From NCBI GenBank assembly GCA_001970955.1, contig MPUH01000112.1, positions 40,872-104,871 on the forward strand: a DNA stretch of 64,000 bases. Direction: 5' to 3'. A model generated the notes under the pieces. The model was not told where the DNA came from and did not search any database. It worked only from the letters and a program-made list of their open reading frames with translations. Of the stretch, positions 1-10,516 are shown one piece after another. A program made the position numbers and the translations under genes. Within the stretch, counting starts at the first letter, position 1. Each line of letters begins with the position of its first letter. The stretch is from Stentor coeruleus. Its lineage: Eukaryota; Ciliophora; Heterotrichea; Heterotrichida; Stentoridae.

Positions 1-311
1 ATCCCATTTTTATAAGCTACTACAAACCCAACACCCTAAAAAACGCATACTTCATCAACATATAATCATTACAAAAACCTCATCCTTTTATACAATCCCA
101 TAAAACCAATCATCCTTTTATATCCCTATACCCACTCAATCATCATAAATCATTCCATATCTAAACTTTAACTTCCTTTATATATCAAATATCATGATCT
201 TTTAATATTAATTCAAAAAAAAAAAACCTTTTTAAAAACTTAAACTCTTACATATAATCTTATAAACAACACCTCTTAATAAACTTTGCTATATTTCATT
301 TATAATAAGAC
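1..311. other. 5' flank of the first gene, no gene seen
   Basis: AT-rich, C-rich and G-poor on the plus strand, which is the composition seen upstream of plus-strand genes elsewhere in the window. I see no open frame of interest, RNA gene or telomeric repeat here. Confidence 0.5.
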
Positions 312-1073
312 ATGAATCCTTTTATTTCTCTGCAGGAATTCTCATATCAGTCACAAGATAGTTTTATACTTATTTTCTGCAGTAGTTCACCTACACCTCC
401 AACAAAATTTATCCCAAGGTCTTTTTTTTATGTAGTCGATGACAATGCGGCGGTATTTACTAAAAATTGCAGTTGTTTAGAAATTGATGATGACAAAACT
501 ATTATTTGTTATGATAACGGGGATTTACATAGTGCCTGTAAAGCATGCTGGGGGTTTAAAGCTACAGGACATGATGATGTTAAAGTCTTACTTGGGGGAA
601 TTAAGTCATGTGATAAGCATAGAATAAATCTAGTCTCAGGAGAGATACCAGAAATCAAAAAAGGAGAAACCCCATGTTTACCTTTTAATGAAGCTGTAGC
701 AATGACGTTAGAACAGTTTTCTCGTAAAGAAAGCTATGCGGAACAAGTCATTGAAGCTAAAAGGTTGAATATTGAAATTACTGATGCAGGTGGAGAAATA
801 CTATCTCAAACATTGATTGTCAAGCTGTTGAAAGAGAATGAAATCGAATACAAACCTAATAAAATGACTATAGTCCATGGGAAAAATGCTTTTTATGTTG
901 GATTGATTCTGAATTATTTAGGTGAAAGGATGATATCTGTAGTTTTAGAAGATACTACTGGGTTTGTTAGTGCTAAGAAAAGCAGATTAGCCCCAGAATA
1001 TAAGAAACCAGAAAAGGTTACATCGATAGATCCGCAAGTTAATAGGAAATGTTGTGGGTGTTCAGTTTTTTAG
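312..1073 (+). CDS. Rhodanese-like (sulfurtransferase fold) protein with CaaX-type C-terminus
   Basis: The 253-residue protein resembles a two-domain mercaptopyruvate/thiosulfate sulfurtransferase. Residues about 60-105 contain the typical strand-helix-strand run ending GHDDVKVLLGG, matching the 'GH..V.vLdGG' end of a rhodanese repeat. A second, weaker repeat lies at about 175-225. There the sequence IVHGKNAFYVG sits where active family members have the catalytic Cys loop, and no Cys is present, so sulfur transfer by the usual mechanism is unlikely. The protein ends KCCGCSVF: the last four residues fit a CaaX prenylation box and the cysteines before it could be palmitoylated, so membrane anchoring is plausible. 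There is no signal peptide. The family call rests on motif shape only, and the divergence is large. Confidence 0.55.
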   Translation: MNPFISLQEFSYQSQDSFILIFCSSSPTPPTKFIPRSFFYVVDDNAAVFTKNCSCLEIDDDKTIICYDNGDLHSACKACWGFKATGHDDVKVLLGGIKSCDKHRINLVSGEIPEIKKGETPCLPFNEAVAMTLEQFSRKESYAEQVIEAKRLNIEITDAGGEILSQTLIVKLLKENEIEYKPNKMTIVHGKNAFYVGLILNYLGERMISVVLEDTTGFVSAKKSRLAPEYKKPEKVTSIDPQVNRKCCGCSVF

Positions 1074-1827
1074 GTAGTTTTGACTTAAAATTATTATGAA
1101 GTTACAGCTAAAGTGGGTAATGTTGAGGATTTATTATATTTTGTATGTCAAATAGGTTAAAAACTGGCATTTTTTATTGAATTTGATGTTTTTTTTTAGG
1201 TTTTTAGCTCTAAATATGATGGCTGATGTTTGAGTTAAGATGGTTTTTGTTGCAATTTAATAGGATTTTAATATAGGAATTGCTTTTAATTTTTACTCTC
1301 GCTTTTCTATTGAGATATATCCGATAAAACTGTGTTGAATAATTATTAGCTTTTTGAGGGGACTATTAAGAAATAATGATATGAGTTAAGTTTATATAAA
1401 ATATTATGGAAAAAATATAATCGGTTTTATAGTAGTTTTAAGTTGGATATAGATCATGATTATTTTGGCCTAAACGCAAAATTTCTATAAAAAAAGGCAG
1501 TTCATAACATATTATAGTTCAAAATCCTGTTAAATGTGACATAATAAAAACACAAAAAAAATCATTCCATCTCTACTCAAGAAATTGAAAATTCATAAAT
1601 ACTCATCAAAACTAGACTCAGATATCAAAACAGTAAAATTAAAAAAAATTATTAAATACTATTTAGCAGATCATATGTGCAAAAGATGTTTTCAGAACAA
1701 GCTCATATTCCAAAATATAATTTTATGCATATCTTCTACCTTTTTTAAATTATAATAATCTTCATAAACCATTCTAGCTTTTATATACAAACTATTTATT
1801 TAAAAACATATATAAACTTCCTTATCT
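1074..1827. other. Convergent intergenic region carrying a dispersed ~65-bp motif
   Basis: Lies between the stop codons of a plus-strand and a minus-strand gene. The left part is G-rich and the right part C-rich. At about 1459-1524 there is a sequence with a TATAAAAAAA core followed by GGCAG, similar to segments near 10132 and 25970. No gene is seen. Confidence 0.4.
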
Positions 1828-2214
1828 TTATTTGTGTTTAAATATTTTAACAACAGGAATCCTACAATTAATATCACTATAATTTTTTTTCTTCCCAAGT
1901 TTCTTAGAAAATTCTAACATTAGGATTCTCAAATCTTTTAAATATCTTTCTTTTTTCTTATATGAATTTTGTGCTGATACTTTTTGGTATTCAATATGAG
2001 AATCTGTATTTAATGTTGATATATACGATAAAAGATAATTTTTATATGTTTGCATGCGTTGAAGATATACAGTTTTGTTTTTGTTTGAGTAAGATTGCAT
2101 TGTGATTTGATTTTCTAGTGATTCGATTTGTTTTGATGTGTATTCAATATAAGCCTGAGTGTTTAAGCTCCCAACATCAATATCCATAAATTTCTCAGTA
2201 AGATCTGCATTCAT
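1828..2214 (-). CDS. Small coiled-coil protein, unknown function
   Basis: 128 residues, not recognised. The middle (about 20-95) is rich in Glu, Gln, Lys and Leu/Ile with heptad-like spacing, suggesting a helical or coiled-coil segment. The C-terminus is basic. There is no signal peptide or membrane segment. The start codon follows TATATATAA directly, the same ATG-proximal pattern as several clear genes here, which argues for a real gene. It is followed at 166 nt by the 3' end of the PI4K-like gene on the same strand. Confidence 0.5.
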   Translation of the reverse strand: MNADLTEKFMDIDVGSLNTQAYIEYTSKQIESLENQITMQSYSNKNKTVYLQRMQTYKNYLLSYISTLNTDSHIEYQKVSAQNSYKKKERYLKDLRILMLEFSKKLGKKKNYSDINCRIPVVKIFKHK

Positions 2215-2380
2215 TTATATATACAATAATCCTAACATTATATAAAAAAACCTACCCTGAACACCTAAAAATTGCTTTAAACCTACACAAAAATCTACCA
2301 AATCTCATTAATTATTACATATTTTACACCTTTTCACCCTTGTCCAATTTTTCCATATCAAAAACCTCAATCCAAGTTCA

Positions 2381-5300
2381 TTACCCAATATGATTATCTC
2401 TATTAATCCTCTTAACAATTTTCCTAACAGCATTCATAATGGGCATAGTCATATAAAAATGAAGCTTATGTTTTTTCCATTCCTTTTCCTTCATGCTCCA
2501 TAATACATTATCAAAAATATCTCTACAAACTTGATATATCGTCAACACCCAAAATCTAAATTTTTCCAAATCCCCTTTTCTCCTAACTACAAAATATCCA
2601 AAATGTTTTTCAGCTATCCTAAGTTTTGTTGTATCAATAATAACCTTTCCATTTTTACTTACCATAAGTTCATCATTTCTACTCCTAACACCTAATAAAA
2701 ATAATAAAATCGCATAACAGGCATGAGATTCAACAATATTCTTATAATCACAAGGGTAAATCTCACACAAATCCATAACACAACCGAATTTCTCTTGACT
2801 TTTCACCGCTTGTTTTTCTATTTTCTGCACTTTAGCTAAAGCTTGTATACCATTTGCCTTTAAATATGATATTAATAATGATAATACATAATAATAACTA
2901 CATGCTTGATTATAAGTTGAGCCTAAAAGAAAAGTGATTTTTTTTTTCTTCCCTGATTTTGTTGTGATTATAAAAACAGGGTTATTTTGATAGAAATCTA
3001 TTTTTGAATCTATTGAGATTATTGGAGATTTTGGTATAAGTGTAAGTTTTTGTTTATTAAAAGATGGGAAGTTTTTATATATAGCATTTTGTATACCTAA
3101 TGAAAAATCTTGATTTTCTACTATAGCCCATAAGTTGTAAAGGAATTTTGTATTTGATGCAAGATCATGCCAATAATAACTGTTACGTTTACTTAAAGTT
3201 AGAAAATATTGACTTAATTGCCAACCGATTGTATCTTCATAGTTACGTTTATAAAATGATGAAAGTTTAAGGAAATTAAGAAATCCACAGCCAGAAAGAG
3301 CTGATGATAAAGAGATTTTTAGTAGAAGGGTGTAAATATCATCCCAACCTAAAGGCCGGGTAAAGGTTGAATAATGTTTTGTGCTTTCAGATAAAGAGAT
3401 TATTGATGGAAGGTAAAACAATTGAACTTTAGATGGAGCTCTTGATAAATGCTTTACAGCGAAACTTTTTGCAGATTGTAAAGGGCTTTGAAGGTATTCT
3501 AAAAGTTTGGAGTATCCTGGGTTTTCAGAAAAAAGGTACATTATTTCTTCATATGGTTTAGATTCATCAGTGTTTTCGAAAACTAAGGAGTAAAATGAAC
3601 ATATGGTTTTGTAGATATGGGGGAATTTTTTTAGGTAGTTGATGCTTTCATGGGTAATTGAAGGTCTGTATAAAGATTACAGTTGATTTTCTCCTGCTGA
3701 AGCTATATAGAAATTGACTGAAAGGACATACATAAGTGGTTGGGTATAAGAATAGTCATAAAGTGGGAGATCTTCAAAGGTCCTATGATGCCATATAACA
3801 AGATCAGAACTGAATTTCTGTTTGGAATGAAAAATTACTGAAGGCTTTTGAGGGATTATAGAAATCACTAACTGTATATATCATACCTTCATAAGTTTTA
3901 TATAATGACGAACATAAACCTGTTTTTTTTTATAATCTGGTTTCTGAACAAACATCAAAGCTGTTATCCCTAAAACATGTAACTTATAAGCATTAACTAA
4001 TTCAAACTCCGGCCTAGCAATCCTCAATGCTGTACTACAAGCTTCAAGAACCACTAAGCTTTTTCTATCATAAATCCTAATCAAAATACCTTCAACAATT
4101 TCACCAATCAATTTAAACTCCACCCTTTTATTCAAAACATGTAAATGAAATTGTCTTTCTAAAAACCTTATAAACAATATCAAAGACCCATCAGAAAGTA
4201 CATATAAACTCTTAAGCTGTCTTGTAGTAAAATCATGATACACATAAGTTTGTATTGGGTTTTTTATAGACACATTATGCATTTGTATATATTCTAATAA
4301 TAATATCCTTAAACTTTCAAAGACTTTTCTTGAAAAATTCGGATATGTTGATATGATACTGGTTAATATTGTTAGTCCTTCTTGAAAATATTTTGGGTTT
4401 TTAAATAAACCTAAAGTAAAAATGTAGATTTCCCTACTGAACTCTTCAGCATTTGCAGGTTCTAATAAGAGGTTTGTTGCTATTTTTTTCCATGGATCTG
4501 ATGATTCTGATAAAACAGATTGGAATTGGTTTAGGAGTTTTGAACATTCAGATATATTATTTAGAGGGGGTTTTTTAAGAGAAAAAGGTCGTTTGTGATG
4601 AGGTTTTGATGGAGATTTTGATAAGAGGGAGTTATGGGATTTGCTGTAATGGTCGATAAACCAGTTGTGGAATTTAAGCAGGTCATAGTAGGATTTATAG
4701 CTTACTAAGTTGACTGTGTAAATAGAAATACAATTATCAAGGAAGGTTTTTATGTAATTATCTTCTAAGCTGTTGTCGAAAGATTTAAGAAAGCGAGAGT
4801 AGCAAAAGAGAATCTCAGTACGTACGATACATAAACCATAAGCTACACTTCTTCTAAGGAATTTCAGTAAAAATTTCATGAACTTTTGCGGGTTTTTTAT
4901 ATAAACTGTGGTTTCTAAACGCTTAAGCATAACTTCACCCTGAATGCCTAAACTGGTGATTCCTAATAAACTCATGCAGAACTTGAAAAATGGCTCATGG
5001 GATAGGACTTGTATGTATTGATAACAATAACAAGAATCAAGTTTTGATATAGAATTTGCGTTTATCACAACTTCAACATATTCTTTATGTTCATTGCTAG
5101 CTATATATTGTAATAAAAATATGAGATCTTTAGATATTCTATAAGGGTCATATGGAGATTTTCGTAGGTTATCAAAGTATTCGTTTAGCAAAATTTCTTG
5201 CATGTTTTCAGGGAGATCTGAAGTTAGGCAGTTTTTTAGAAAACAATCAAATGGATATTGGTGTTTTAAGATTTCGTATTGGGTATATACAAGTAATAAG

Positions 5301-6931
5301 TCTTGATAAGTGCTTTTTATTGTCCCATCATATAGTTTTTTAAGTTTTTGTTTAATCTTGTGTATATACCCAGCACTACTTGGCATAATAATTTTAACCA
5401 TTTCCCATTCTGTCTTATGCGATATAAACTGTAAATCTTCTTCAATCTCTTTATAATCAATTCCAGTCTGTACTTTAAAATGTGTTAAATAAACCCAAAA
5501 CCTATTATACATCTTATTCGGGATAACATCTTTAGCTTTTTCCCCAAATGCTCTAATAATAACCTTAAGTTTATCTCTCATTTCTTCCTGTTTATTAAAA
5601 GTCCCCAGATCTTTTTCTTGTTTTTTAACCATATTCACAACACAATCACTAAGAAATTCAGTAATTTCACTACTATGGTTAATTTTTATCAGTTCATTCA
5701 AAATAAGTTCAAGTTCTTCGAAATCACTACTCAAAATCTTATCCTTAAGTATTCTAAATATATGCAAAACTTCTTCTTTAGACTGTAAACTTTTAAAACT
5801 GTCTTTGATTATTCTTGGAACATCTTCATCACTAAGCTTTAAATATACATAAGCCCATTTAGCATCATCTCTTATATACTCAGGTATACTATTAACTTTG
5901 CTTTTAAATATATCTAAACATTTAGGCTCATTTCTCATAATCTCAATCACTAACTCCAATATTTTCTCTGCGTAATCTTTTAAAAACATACTACAATTCT
6001 CGATTATCTCTAAATAGCTTGTCACTAAATTCACACTAAAAGTTTCATCCATTTCAGGGACATACCTTAAAAACAACTGTAAAATATCCAACAAAATATT
6101 CATATTCATCATTTCTAACAAATGCCTACTATAATAATTCCAACAATTTATAAGAGGGAATTTCCCATATACAGATTTTAAATTAAACCCAGTAAGCCCA
6201 GCTTGGAGTATATCATAAAAAGTTAAACAGTAAAGTTGATATTCGACACAAACAACGAAAAGTTTTTTACTTGATATTTTTTTAATAACGAATTTGTTTG
6301 AAAATTTGAATGTTAATTTGAAAACTTCTGAGACTAGGTTTTTATTTTCTTCTATGATATTAGTTTGATTTCTTATAACAGCAAGGATTAAAGCTATTAT
6401 TCTTGAATGAACTTCTGTATATTTGATATCAGTTTTAAATCCTCTTAAGTATCTATAGTAAATAGTTTGAAGTAATGATCTACCAAGCTCAGCTGACATA
6501 TGTGTACTAAGGCCCCATGCTTCTATTTCTATTCCATATAAAGGGTGTTTTAAGCTGTTTTGTATATATTTACTTATAATATCATCCTTTTTGCTGTAGA
6601 TATGCGAGGATAAACATTTGTCTATGAATTTTGTCGATATTTCAAGTTTATCTAGTAGTAAATATAATACTTTGTAATATTCGATTATCCAATTCATAAG
6701 AATAGATTGTGATGAACCTTCAGGCAAACCTGTGATTTCAATTTCTTGTATCAGAGGCAAATAGCTCAGGTATTTTTTCACAGTCTGATGCTCCATAACA
6801 TATTGTAAAGCATATCCTACTAGGATGATTATCTCAGCTTCTTTAGCTGTTATGCTTTTTTTCTCAGGAATCAAAGCAAAGAGCTGTGTGGCGTTTTTTG
6901 TGTTTATCACATCTTTGATTTCCTTAAACAT
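2381..6931 (-). CDS. PI4-kinase III-alpha-like protein with degenerate catalytic motifs (3 exons)
   Basis: Exons are complement 6931-3887, 3871-3681 and 3665-2381, joined across two 15-nt introns to give about 1506 residues. The N-terminal ~1100 residues look like a helical solenoid. At about 1130-1170 there is a PI3Ka/accessory-type helical segment (LLEYL..., then AVKHL...VQLFYLPSII). The kinase-like C-terminus contains ACYAILLFLLGV, which closely parallels AYSLLLFLLQI of PI4KA. The following DRHxxN catalytic loop reads RSRNDEL, the 'GDDcRQD' region reads GSTYNQAC, and the DFG motif reads DTT. Catalytic activity is therefore doubtful. Metal binding through the one kept Asp (IIDTTK, about 1423) is possible. 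I chose Met at 6931 because an upstream ATG at 6976 would overlap the neighbouring gene and add only a hydrophobic tail. Without splicing this region looks like three separate reading frames. Confidence 0.72.
3666..3680 (-). other. 15-nt spliceosomal intron (PI4K-like gene, intron 2)
   Basis: On the minus strand the sequence is gtaatctttatacag, phase 2. Unspliced, it creates CTG-TAA and stops translation. Removing it joins ...ENQL to PSITHES... in an open frame. Confidence 0.85.
3872..3886 (-). other. 15-nt spliceosomal intron (PI4K-like gene, intron 1)
   Basis: On the minus strand the sequence is gtatgatatatacag, phase 0. Read through, its second codon is TGA. Removal joins ...IKLMK to LVISIIPQ.... 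Confidence 0.85.
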
Positions 6932-6968
6932 TTTTAACCCTAATAAAATGATTAAATACAGTATTGTA

Positions 6969-7949
6969 TTAACCAAAAATAAATGAACTTTGACCTCCTG
7001 GAGGGTTTTGGACTTTTACTGAAGTTTTAGGTTTACCTTTTTCCCCTGGTCTACTTTGATAATCTTGTTCTCTTCCATAGTAATTAGGTGAGTGTTCTTC
7101 ATTACGTCTTTTATTTGTATACCCAGAATCATAATCGTAATCTTGGTTTTTATAACCTCGATCTTGGGGTTTTCTAGGATTATCATATTCGTTACCTCTT
7201 TGATTATAGGAATCTTCGTATCCGCCACGATCTTGAGGTTTTTTATAACTTTCTTGAGTTCTTGAGTCTGGGTAACTACGATCATAATCATCGCCTCTTG
7301 AGTAGTCGTCTTGCTTTTTTGGATTACGATCTTGACCTCGAGGATGGTCATAATTACGTTCATTGCTACGGGAATAATCGTAGTCCCTTTCTCCACCACC
7401 ACGGGAGTAGTTATAGTCTTTTTCTCCACCACGGATGTCACGGTCACCACCACGGTTGGATTCGTAATCTCTTTCACCTCGGTTGTAGTCGCTGTCCCTA
7501 TCCCCGCCACGTCCATAATCTCGCTCGCTGCCCCGATGATCGTTTCTACCATAGTCTCCACGACTATAGTTCTCATTATATTTATTACCTGATCTCTGGC
7601 TTTCATTATACCCTGAAGAATAGTCATCATCTCCATAGTTTTGGTTTCTTGCGCTTGGTTTTTTTCTAGCTTGAGAAGAATATGGGTCAGATTCATAAGT
7701 TGAGTTCCCATATAAGTTATCTCTTGCTGGTTGATTCTTTCTTATATCATTTTTACTTTGATAGTCGTATGAAGAACCACCATATTCATTTCTGTCATCA
7801 TTTTGGTAGTTACGAGATTCTTGAGGCTTCCCGTATTTGGACCTCGAAGGAGCCTCCCAGCCTAGACTGATTGACGATGTCCCCCCAGGCTGTTGTTTCA
7901 CTTTGACTGAAGTGTGGTCGGTACCATATTTTAAAGTCTCTCTGTCCAT
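6969..7949 (-). CDS. Jupiter/JPT1 (HN1)-like protein with low-complexity RGG/YSRG centre
   Basis: 326 residues. The N-terminus has TSVKVKQQPGGTSSISLGW and the extreme C-terminus has TSVKVQNPPGGQSSFIFG. Animal Jupiter/JPT1 proteins carry the same two-end arrangement: 'RPPGGGSNFSLGF' near the start and 'NPPGGKSSLVLG' at the end. The 250 residues between are low complexity, rich in Asp, Arg, Tyr, Gly and Ser with repeated ERDY(D/N)YSRGG-type units, and are surely disordered. Jupiter is microtubule-associated in flies, so a cytoskeletal role is reasonable but inferred. Other frames across the low-complexity part are open by composition only. The PI4K-like gene starts 37 nt downstream on the same strand. 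Confidence 0.65.
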   Translation of the reverse strand: MDRETLKYGTDHTSVKVKQQPGGTSSISLGWEAPSRSKYGKPQESRNYQNDDRNEYGGSSYDYQSKNDIRKNQPARDNLYGNSTYESDPYSSQARKKPSARNQNYGDDDYSSGYNESQRSGNKYNENYSRGDYGRNDHRGSERDYGRGGDRDSDYNRGERDYESNRGGDRDIRGGEKDYNYSRGGGERDYDYSRSNERNYDHPRGQDRNPKKQDDYSRGDDYDRSYPDSRTQESYKKPQDRGGYEDSYNQRGNEYDNPRKPQDRGYKNQDYDYDSGYTNKRRNEEHSPNYYGREQDYQSRPGEKGKPKTSVKVQNPPGGQSSFIFG

Positions 7950-8278
7950 TTAACAATTATATTTTTAAATGATTTGAACTTTAAAAACCCTTTGTATTAT
8001 AACTTATAAACCACCCCTCGAAAAATCACAAACACAAAAGCTAAAATATCATAAAAACCCCAAAAACCCGTTTTTAAACATCAAAAAAACTCATAAAAGG
8101 CACATTTTCATAAACCAAATACACATTTAAATTTTAAAAAGCATAGCTTCCATTAAAAATTCATATAAAAAAACCCTAACAACCTCTAACATAAAACCTG
8201 CAAATAAAAACAATATTTTACATAAACTCCATTCAAAAATCAAATAAAAAATAACCAAAAAATTTAATCTTATAAATA
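7950..8278. other. Divergent intergenic region
   Basis: Promoter space between the minus-strand Jupiter-like gene and the plus-strand coiled-coil gene. It is A/C/T-rich with few G. The plus-strand start codon follows CTTATAAATA. No gene is seen. Confidence 0.4.
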
Positions 8279-9403
8279 ATGCAAAAGAAATCTTTGGATA
8301 GAAGCTTATCACAAGATGAAGACATAGTCAGAGGGAACAACGAATGGTTAAACATCCAAGAAATCGTTAGAATCACTTTCAAACAACTATCTGAATCTAT
8401 ACAAATACAAGAAAGGACAATACAAGGACTTGAAAAGCAGCTTTCATTAAAAGCTTCAAAGAATGAAGTCCAAACGTTATTAGGAAATAAACTAGACTCT
8501 GAAGAATTTCATATAGAAATCAACAATTTAAGAAGTTTAGTACAGAGTATTCGAACAGATACATCAGATTTAATATGTGCTAACAGAGAAGATTATGTTA
8601 ATGACTATAGAAAAATCATTGGTGAATTGGAAAATAAAGCAAATAAAGTTGATGTTAAGAACTCACTTGTAGAGCTTGAGTATCAAAGAAATATTATGAA
8701 TGGCGAGGTTAAAGAGATAAGAAAGGATTTTGATGGGAAGTTGCAGAGTTTAAAAAATCAGATTGCAGTTGATATTGATTATACTAGAGAGATAGCGATA
8801 ACTGAAATTGATAAACTTATTGAAAATAATAAACAAGTGTTAGGTAAAATCGCTAAAAACAAATCACTTGCTGATGAAAGCGCTCAAGATCTTCATACAA
8901 AACTCAAAAGCCTTGAAGATACTTTAGACATTAACACCCAACTTCATGCAAAATCAGAAGATGAACTTAGTAAAAAATTTAATAGCAATATTAATACTGT
9001 TCAAAACGGGATTCTTGAAGAAATCAACGCGATTACTGAAAATTTCACTCAACTTTGTAGGGATTTTGAACAAGTTAAAGCATTAAAAGCTGATAATTCT
9101 CAAGTTATGACTCTTATTCAAATGAGATCTGATGAAATAAACCTTTTAAGAGAGGAGTTGAATTTCCAATCACAACAACTAAAAGCTAGGCTTCCATATT
9201 CAGAATTTGATAAGGAACTTAAGCTTTTTAAAGATGCGATGGAATTGGTTAAACGTGAAATATCAGTGAAATATGATAGGAAGATATTAGAAATTCATGA
9301 GCTTTTAGATTCTAGGGTCAGTAAAGATGATTATGCTTCATCAATAAGAGGGGTGAAAACGGAAAGACCGAATACTGAACCGTATTTTTTTAAGAAGTCT
9401 TAG
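8279..9403 (+). CDS. Coiled-coil protein, unknown function
   Basis: 374 residues, almost wholly predicted helix. There are recurring modules of the form 'K.s..EV..ll..KlD..EF', for example ASKNEVQTLLGNKLDSEEF (58-76) and ANKVDVKNSLVELEYQR (about 125-140), and near the end RVSKDDYASSIRGVKTE. Such short repeats between long heptad stretches are seen in several ciliary and centrosomal coiled-coil proteins, but I cannot name the family. The C-terminal ~15 residues look disordered. There is no membrane segment. The start is chosen as the first ATG, directly after an AT-rich TATAAATA. Confidence 0.6.
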   Translation: MQKKSLDRSLSQDEDIVRGNNEWLNIQEIVRITFKQLSESIQIQERTIQGLEKQLSLKASKNEVQTLLGNKLDSEEFHIEINNLRSLVQSIRTDTSDLICANREDYVNDYRKIIGELENKANKVDVKNSLVELEYQRNIMNGEVKEIRKDFDGKLQSLKNQIAVDIDYTREIAITEIDKLIENNKQVLGKIAKNKSLADESAQDLHTKLKSLEDTLDINTQLHAKSEDELSKKFNSNINTVQNGILEEINAITENFTQLCRDFEQVKALKADNSQVMTLIQMRSDEINLLREELNFQSQQLKARLPYSEFDKELKLFKDAMELVKREISVKYDRKILEIHELLDSRVSKDDYASSIRGVKTERPNTEPYFFKKS

Positions 9404-9766
9404 TTTTAAGTAAGAAATAGTAATAGGATTATTAATGATTTGATATTGGGTGAGGATTTTTGGAATAGAGTTATAAGAAAAGAAAAATAAAAGGCCAAAT
9501 TGAGATTTTGCTTTTTGTTTGAATTATATTATTATGATAAGTAAGACTTTATGTTTAAGGTTTAATTTTGTGTATATATAAGAGTTAATAATATTAATGT
9601 ACAATCCAAACCTCAAAAGTTCTAACAATTTGTTTTAACATAAAAAACATCATCTTATATATAGAAAACCTATATTTAATCAGAAAGAATTAGTTTTTCT
9701 TAGGGTAATTGACTAGCAAAATATNATCATCTTATATATAGAAAACCTATATTTAATCAGAAAGAA
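9404..9766. other. Convergent intergenic region including an unresolved assembly duplication
   Basis: Contains the 3' flanks of two convergent genes and the first copy of a 76-bp duplicated contig end followed by N. No gene is seen. Confidence 0.4.
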
Positions 9767-9801
9767 TTAGTTTTTCTTAGGGTAATTGACTAGCAAAATA
9801 T
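9649..9801. repeat. 76-bp direct duplication around a single N (scaffold join)
   Basis: Bases 9649-9724 and 9726-9801 read the same and are separated by one N at 9725. The second copy includes the 3' end of the SRP14 gene. A contig-overlap artefact is the simplest explanation. Confidence 0.85.
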
Positions 9802-10078
9802 TATGCAGAAGTCTTTGAAAGTATGCTGATTCTTCTGCTGGAACTTTTGTTGAAAATCTTCTCTTTTTTGTCTTCATTCTGACCACTAGAGTAAAAGGAT
9901 GTGATTCAAGGTTTTGCTGAACCTGAAGATTACGTCTTTCTTCACGATCTTTACCAGTTCGATGCTTACCAACCCATTCAGGGCATTGTTTGAACCAAAC
10001 CCAAACACTCCCTTTATCCTTGGTTTCTGCAAATGCTTCTTCAAGTTTTTTAAGGAAATCTTGGTAGTCCAAAAGCAT
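9767..10078 (-). CDS. SRP14: Signal recognition particle 14 kDa subunit (SRP14)
   Basis: 103 residues, the usual SRP14 length. The N-terminus LLDYQDFLKKLEEAFAETKDKGSVWVWFKQ parallels the family's 'LL.s.~FL.eL~~lf~~~~~~GSV~it~K'. The distal part, FTLVVRMKTKKRRFSTKVPAEESAYFQRLLHNIL, parallels 'cLlRAtdgkkKiST~V~~ke~~kF~~~y~~llr~~m'. SRP14 pairs with SRP9 on the Alu domain of SRP RNA and slows elongation during targeting to the ER. The loop between the two halves is short and basic. The reading frame ends inside the second copy of an assembly duplication, but the stop is present in both copies. Confidence 0.85.
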   Translation of the reverse strand: MLLDYQDFLKKLEEAFAETKDKGSVWVWFKQCPEWVGKHRTGKDREERRNLQVQQNLESHPFTLVVRMKTKKRRFSTKVPAEESAYFQRLLHNILLVNYPKKN

Positions 10079-10516
10079 TTTTTTTAAGATTGTATGGTTC
10101 TATAATAGTTTTTGGTCGAATATAAGTTGTAATTATTTTGACCCAAATCAAAAATTTCCTATAAAAAAGCAGTTTATGATATATCTTAGTTCACCAAAAA
10201 AATATCTTATCATCTTAAAAAAAAACAATATTTTACTAATAATAATCATCAAATCAAACTATAATAGTATAAATTTGTATATAGCATAAATTGTATACAC
10301 CTAATCTAATACAACAAAAAAATAATATATAATTATCATAATCCTAAATACTTCATACTATAAATCATATTCTAAAATACATAATCAAATACTTATAAAT
10401 AACACACAATCCCATACTTGATTAAATAAAAAAAAACTCTATTCTAAACATCTTTTATACCTTAATAACCTTTAATCTCAACATTTATAATAAACTTATA
10501 TCTTTATAATATATAA
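10079..10516. other. Divergent intergenic region with dispersed motif
   Basis: Lies between the SRP14 start and the start of a small plus-strand gene. Positions 10132-10193 resemble the segment at 1459-1524 (TATAAAAAAGCAG core). The rest is A/T/C-rich with few G. No gene is seen. Confidence 0.4.

Noticed and set aside
1-60. Possible telomeric repeat at the window edge
   Set aside because: Only isolated CCCTAA-like words are present, not a tandem array.
6932-6976. Upstream start for the PI4K-like gene
   Set aside because: Adds a hydrophobic 15-residue leader and overlaps the stop of the neighbouring gene; Met at 6931 fits better.
7016-7711. 231-codon minus-strand frame overlapping the Jupiter-like gene, and plus-strand frames at 7262-7669 and 7311-7592
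   Set aside because: Open only because of the low-complexity repeat composition of the real gene; residue makeup (Thr/Ile/Met or His-rich) is implausible.
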